Shown here one piece after another: positions 61,859-64,000 of a stretch of 64,000 nucleotides of DNA. The first letter of the stretch is position 1. Every line of letters starts with the position of its first letter. The DNA lies in the NCBI GenBank assembly GCA_963705545.1, contig CAVPJX010000005.1, positions 62,001 to 126,000 of the forward strand, given 5' to 3'. This DNA comes from DATBLY01 sp963705545. Its GTDB lineage: Bacteria > Actinomycetota > UBA4738 > HRBIN12. The notes below the pieces were generated by a model. The model saw only the letters and a list, made by a program, of their open reading frames with translations, was not told the DNA's origin and did no database searches. The position numbers were made by a program, and so were the translations under genes.

Positions 61859-63022
61859 ATGCAGACCGAACGATCGACCGCACCGCACGTCCGCGACGAC
61901 CAGGAGCCATGGCGACCGCGCCCCACCCTCGCCGGCGACGACTACACGAGCTGGGACGTCTACCAGCAGGAGCGAGAGCAGATCTGGTGGGGCGACTGGG
62001 TGTGCGCCGGCCGCGTCGCCGAGATCCCGGAGCCCGGCGACTACGTCGTGCGCGACATCGCCGGCGAGTCGGTGTTCGTCACCCGGAACGCCGACGGCGA
62101 GCTGCGCGGCTTCTACAACGTCTGCAGCCACCGCGGCACGAAGTTCGTGGATGACCTCGAGGGGACCGGCCACGTGAAGAAGGCCTTCGTCTGTCCCTAC
62201 CACGCGTGGACGTACGACCTGAACGGCCTGCTGGTCGGCTCGCCGAACGTCAAGGAGGACGAGTCCTTCGATCGCGCCGCGTTCCCGCTGCACCCGGTCC
62301 ACGTGGACAGCTACGCCGGGTTCCTGTTCGTGAACCTGACCACCGGGACGCCGCGACCGCTGATGGAAGCCCTCACCGACGGCGCCGAGACGATCACCGC
62401 GTTCGAGCGCTTCAAGATGGACGAGCTCCGTGTCGGCGTCCGGATCGTCTACGAGGTCGCGGCGAACTGGAAGATCGTCGTCGAGAACTACAACGAGTGC
62501 CTGCACTGCCCGCAGATCCACCCCGAGCTCGTCCAGGTCGTCCCGCTCTTCCGGTTCGGCGAGGTGTGGGACGAGGAGATCCGCGACGACGGCAACCGGA
62601 TGGTCGAGGGCGCAACGAGCTTCACGATCAGCGGCGCGTCCGAGCTGCCGAAGTTCCCGGGCCTCGAGCCCGACGACTACGAGATGTACTACGGGACGTA
62701 CGAGTTCCCGAACCTGATGCTGAACCTGCACCCGGACGCGGGCATGTACTACATCGGCTACCCGAAGGGCCCGAACCACACGCGGGTCGTGTCCGAGTAC
62801 CTGTTCCGGCCGGAGACGATCGCCGGTCCCGACTTCAAGCCCGAGCCGGTCGTCGAGCTCTGGGACCTGATCTCGAAGCAGGATTGGGAGGTCTGCCAGC
62901 GCGCGCAGACCGGCGTCGGGTCCCGCGCGTTCACGACCGGCGTCTACCCGCGTCAGGACCGGTTCCTGTACTGGTTCAACGAGGAGTACCGGCTGGCGAT
63001 GGGCCGCGAGCTGCTCGGCTGA
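61859..63022 (+). CDS. Rieske-type ring-hydroxylating oxygenase alpha subunit
   Basis: 387-residue oxygenase. The Rieske cluster is bound by C89 and H91 (VCSHRG) and C112 and H115 (CPYHAW). The mononuclear iron site follows as H216 and H221 in NECLHCPQIHPE, with E213 nearby. No beta subunit or dedicated reductase is beside it, so it resembles the alpha-only carnitine/choline/GbcA-like group. The ATG at 61859 has AGGAGCG upstream and a TATCCT box lies at about 61820. An arginase-fold gene follows after 10 bases. Confidence 0.9.
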   Translation: MQTERSTAPHVRDDQEPWRPRPTLAGDDYTSWDVYQQEREQIWWGDWVCAGRVAEIPEPGDYVVRDIAGESVFVTRNADGELRGFYNVCSHRGTKFVDDLEGTGHVKKAFVCPYHAWTYDLNGLLVGSPNVKEDESFDRAAFPLHPVHVDSYAGFLFVNLTTGTPRPLMEALTDGAETITAFERFKMDELRVGVRIVYEVAANWKIVVENYNECLHCPQIHPELVQVVPLFRFGEVWDEEIRDDGNRMVEGATSFTISGASELPKFPGLEPDDYEMYYGTYEFPNLMLNLHPDAGMYYIGYPKGPNHTRVVSEYLFRPETIAGPDFKPEPVVELWDLISKQDWEVCQRAQTGVGSRAFTTGVYPRQDRFLYWFNEEYRLAMGRELLG

Positions 63023-63032
63023 GCGGGCGCCG

Positions 63033-63911
63033 ATGACCGGCTTCACGTTCCTCGGCGTGCCGATCGACTCGGTCGGGCGCGCGGGCGGGACCGAGCACGG
63101 GCCGTCGAAGCTCCGCGAGCTCGGGCTCGCCGAGCTGATGGAGGCCGATGCCGGCGACCTCGACGTCCGGATCCGCGGCGAGGAGCGCGACCCCGAGACC
63201 GGCATCCTCGCCAGCGACGACGTGTTGGCCGTCACCACCGCGATCCGCGAGGCGACGGAGGCGTTGCTCCGCGCCGGCGACCGGCCGTTCCTGGTCGGCG
63301 GTTGCTGCACCGAGCTGGCCGGGGCCCTGGCGGCGGCGCGCGACGTGCTCGGGCGTACCGGGGTCGCGTACCTCGACGGGCATCTCGATCTCTCGGACGG
63401 TGAGACCTCCCCGACCGGCGAGGCCGCGGACATGCCGTTGTCGGTGGTGCTGGGCCTCGGCCCCGACGCCTGGGTCCAGGTGTGCGACGGGCCGTCGGCC
63501 CGCGCCGAGGACGTCGTCCCGATCGGCTACCGCGATCCCGACGAGGTCCCGACGTTCGAGCAGATCGCGCCGACGCTCGGCCCCGCGTTCCGCGCCGTCT
63601 CGAAGGACGACGTCATCGCGGAGGGGCCGGCCGCGGTCGGCGCCCGCGTGGCGTCCGAGCTGGCGGACGGCGCCCGCCGGTTCTGGCTGCACCTGGACGT
63701 GGACATCCTGGGCGAGGACGTGTTCCCGGCCACGGACTACCTGATGGCGGACGGGCTCGATCTGGTGCAGCTGGTCGAGCTGATGCGCCCGATCGCGGCA
63801 TCGCCGGCGCTGATCGGCGTCTCGGTCGGCTGCTACAACCCCGAGAAGGACCCCGGCGACGCGTGTGGGCGCGCGCTCGTGGACGCCCTCGGCGCCGCCT
63901 TCACGCCCTAG
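63033..63911 (+). CDS. Arginase/agmatinase-fold protein with altered metal site
   Basis: 292-residue ureohydrolase-family protein. Family motif 2 is present as YLDGHLDLS (usual DAHxD). Motif 3 is present as LHLDVDILGEDV (usual SxDxDxxDP). Motif 1, normally GGDHS, reads GGCCTELAG, so the first manganese histidine is replaced by cysteine. It may bind a different metal or hydrolyse an unusual C-N bond. It lies 10 bases after the Rieske oxygenase gene and is probably co-transcribed. Substrate unknown; a guanidino or amide compound is the family expectation. Confidence 0.85.
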   Translation: MTGFTFLGVPIDSVGRAGGTEHGPSKLRELGLAELMEADAGDLDVRIRGEERDPETGILASDDVLAVTTAIREATEALLRAGDRPFLVGGCCTELAGALAAARDVLGRTGVAYLDGHLDLSDGETSPTGEAADMPLSVVLGLGPDAWVQVCDGPSARAEDVVPIGYRDPDEVPTFEQIAPTLGPAFRAVSKDDVIAEGPAAVGARVASELADGARRFWLHLDVDILGEDVFPATDYLMADGLDLVQLVELMRPIAASPALIGVSVGCYNPEKDPGDACGRALVDALGAAFTP

Positions 63912-64000
63912 ATCCCCAGCCGCGACCGGACGTCGCCGATCGACCCGGCGTCGGGCATGCCCTCGCGGGCACCTGCGACGGTCGTGGAGATGCTCGCGTA
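63908..64000 (-). CDS. 3' end of a minus-strand gene (partial)
   Basis: An open minus-strand frame enters from the right edge and stops with TAG at 63908-63910, ending GSIGDVRSRLGI. Its stop overlaps the arginase stop by 3 bases, so the genes converge. Thirty codons are visible and I do not recognise the family. Confidence 0.5.
   Translation of the reverse strand, partial: YASISTTVAGAREGMPDAGSIGDVRSRLGI

Overview
The window is very GC-rich by eye, with dense genes, frequent GTG starts and many ATGA/GTGA stop-start overlaps. Several genes begin 5-6 bases after a TANNNT box, which is the layout of leaderless transcription. With the gene families present (heliorhodopsin, ROK-type xylose regulator, DesK-type kinase, mycothiol-dependent-isomerase-like DinB protein, NYN-LOTUS protein) this suggests a free-living, aerobic, probably deep-branching actinobacterium. 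I cannot name a genus. No rRNA, tRNA, CRISPR array, integrase or insertion sequence was seen.

Layout. 1-3809: ABC importer of the NMT1/THI5 family (two permeases, ATPase, lipoprotein), closed by a run of three hairpins. 4042-4833: a heliorhodopsin with its own promoter and a long dyad. 4870-7165: ArsR regulator, SRPBCC protein and FAD oxidoreductase in overlapping order. 7246-10698: DesK/LuxR two-component system and an ABC-2 exporter. 10803-11801: acyl-CoA dehydrogenase-like protein. 11823-13304: NicO/RcnA nickel-cobalt exporter with an EF-hand.

13370-30559: two giant secreted modular proteins on the minus strand, B (upstream) and A (downstream), about 17 kb together. They are built from LamG, Ig-like and FN3 domains plus a recurring ~170-residue unit that I do not recognise (called DDF here). 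B also carries a calcineurin-like phosphoesterase and a beta-propeller. Both reading frames are broken by many single-base indels that look more like sequence error than decay.

30822-40577: DUF2330 protein plus cupredoxin; a molybdenum hydroxylase (M-S-L subunits); aldo/keto reductase; LigD-type polymerase; NYN-LOTUS protein; two small cysteine-containing proteins. 40592-52246: xylose locus, with importer xylG-H-F divergent from xylR, an FG-GAP/UnbV protein, an M24 peptidase, xylA, a mutarotase-like protein and xylB. 52271-55060: two Gfo/Idh/MocA oxidoreductases and an SDR, plausibly further sugar oxidation. 55106-59766: small proteins, dihydropyrimidinase, YgfZ/GcvT-like protein and CtaG. 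59826-63911: methylmalonate-semialdehyde dehydrogenase, DinB-like protein, Rieske oxygenase and an arginase-fold protein lacking a normal metal ligand. The importer at the left edge, the dihydropyrimidinase and MmsA could all serve pyrimidine catabolism, but they are not one operon here.
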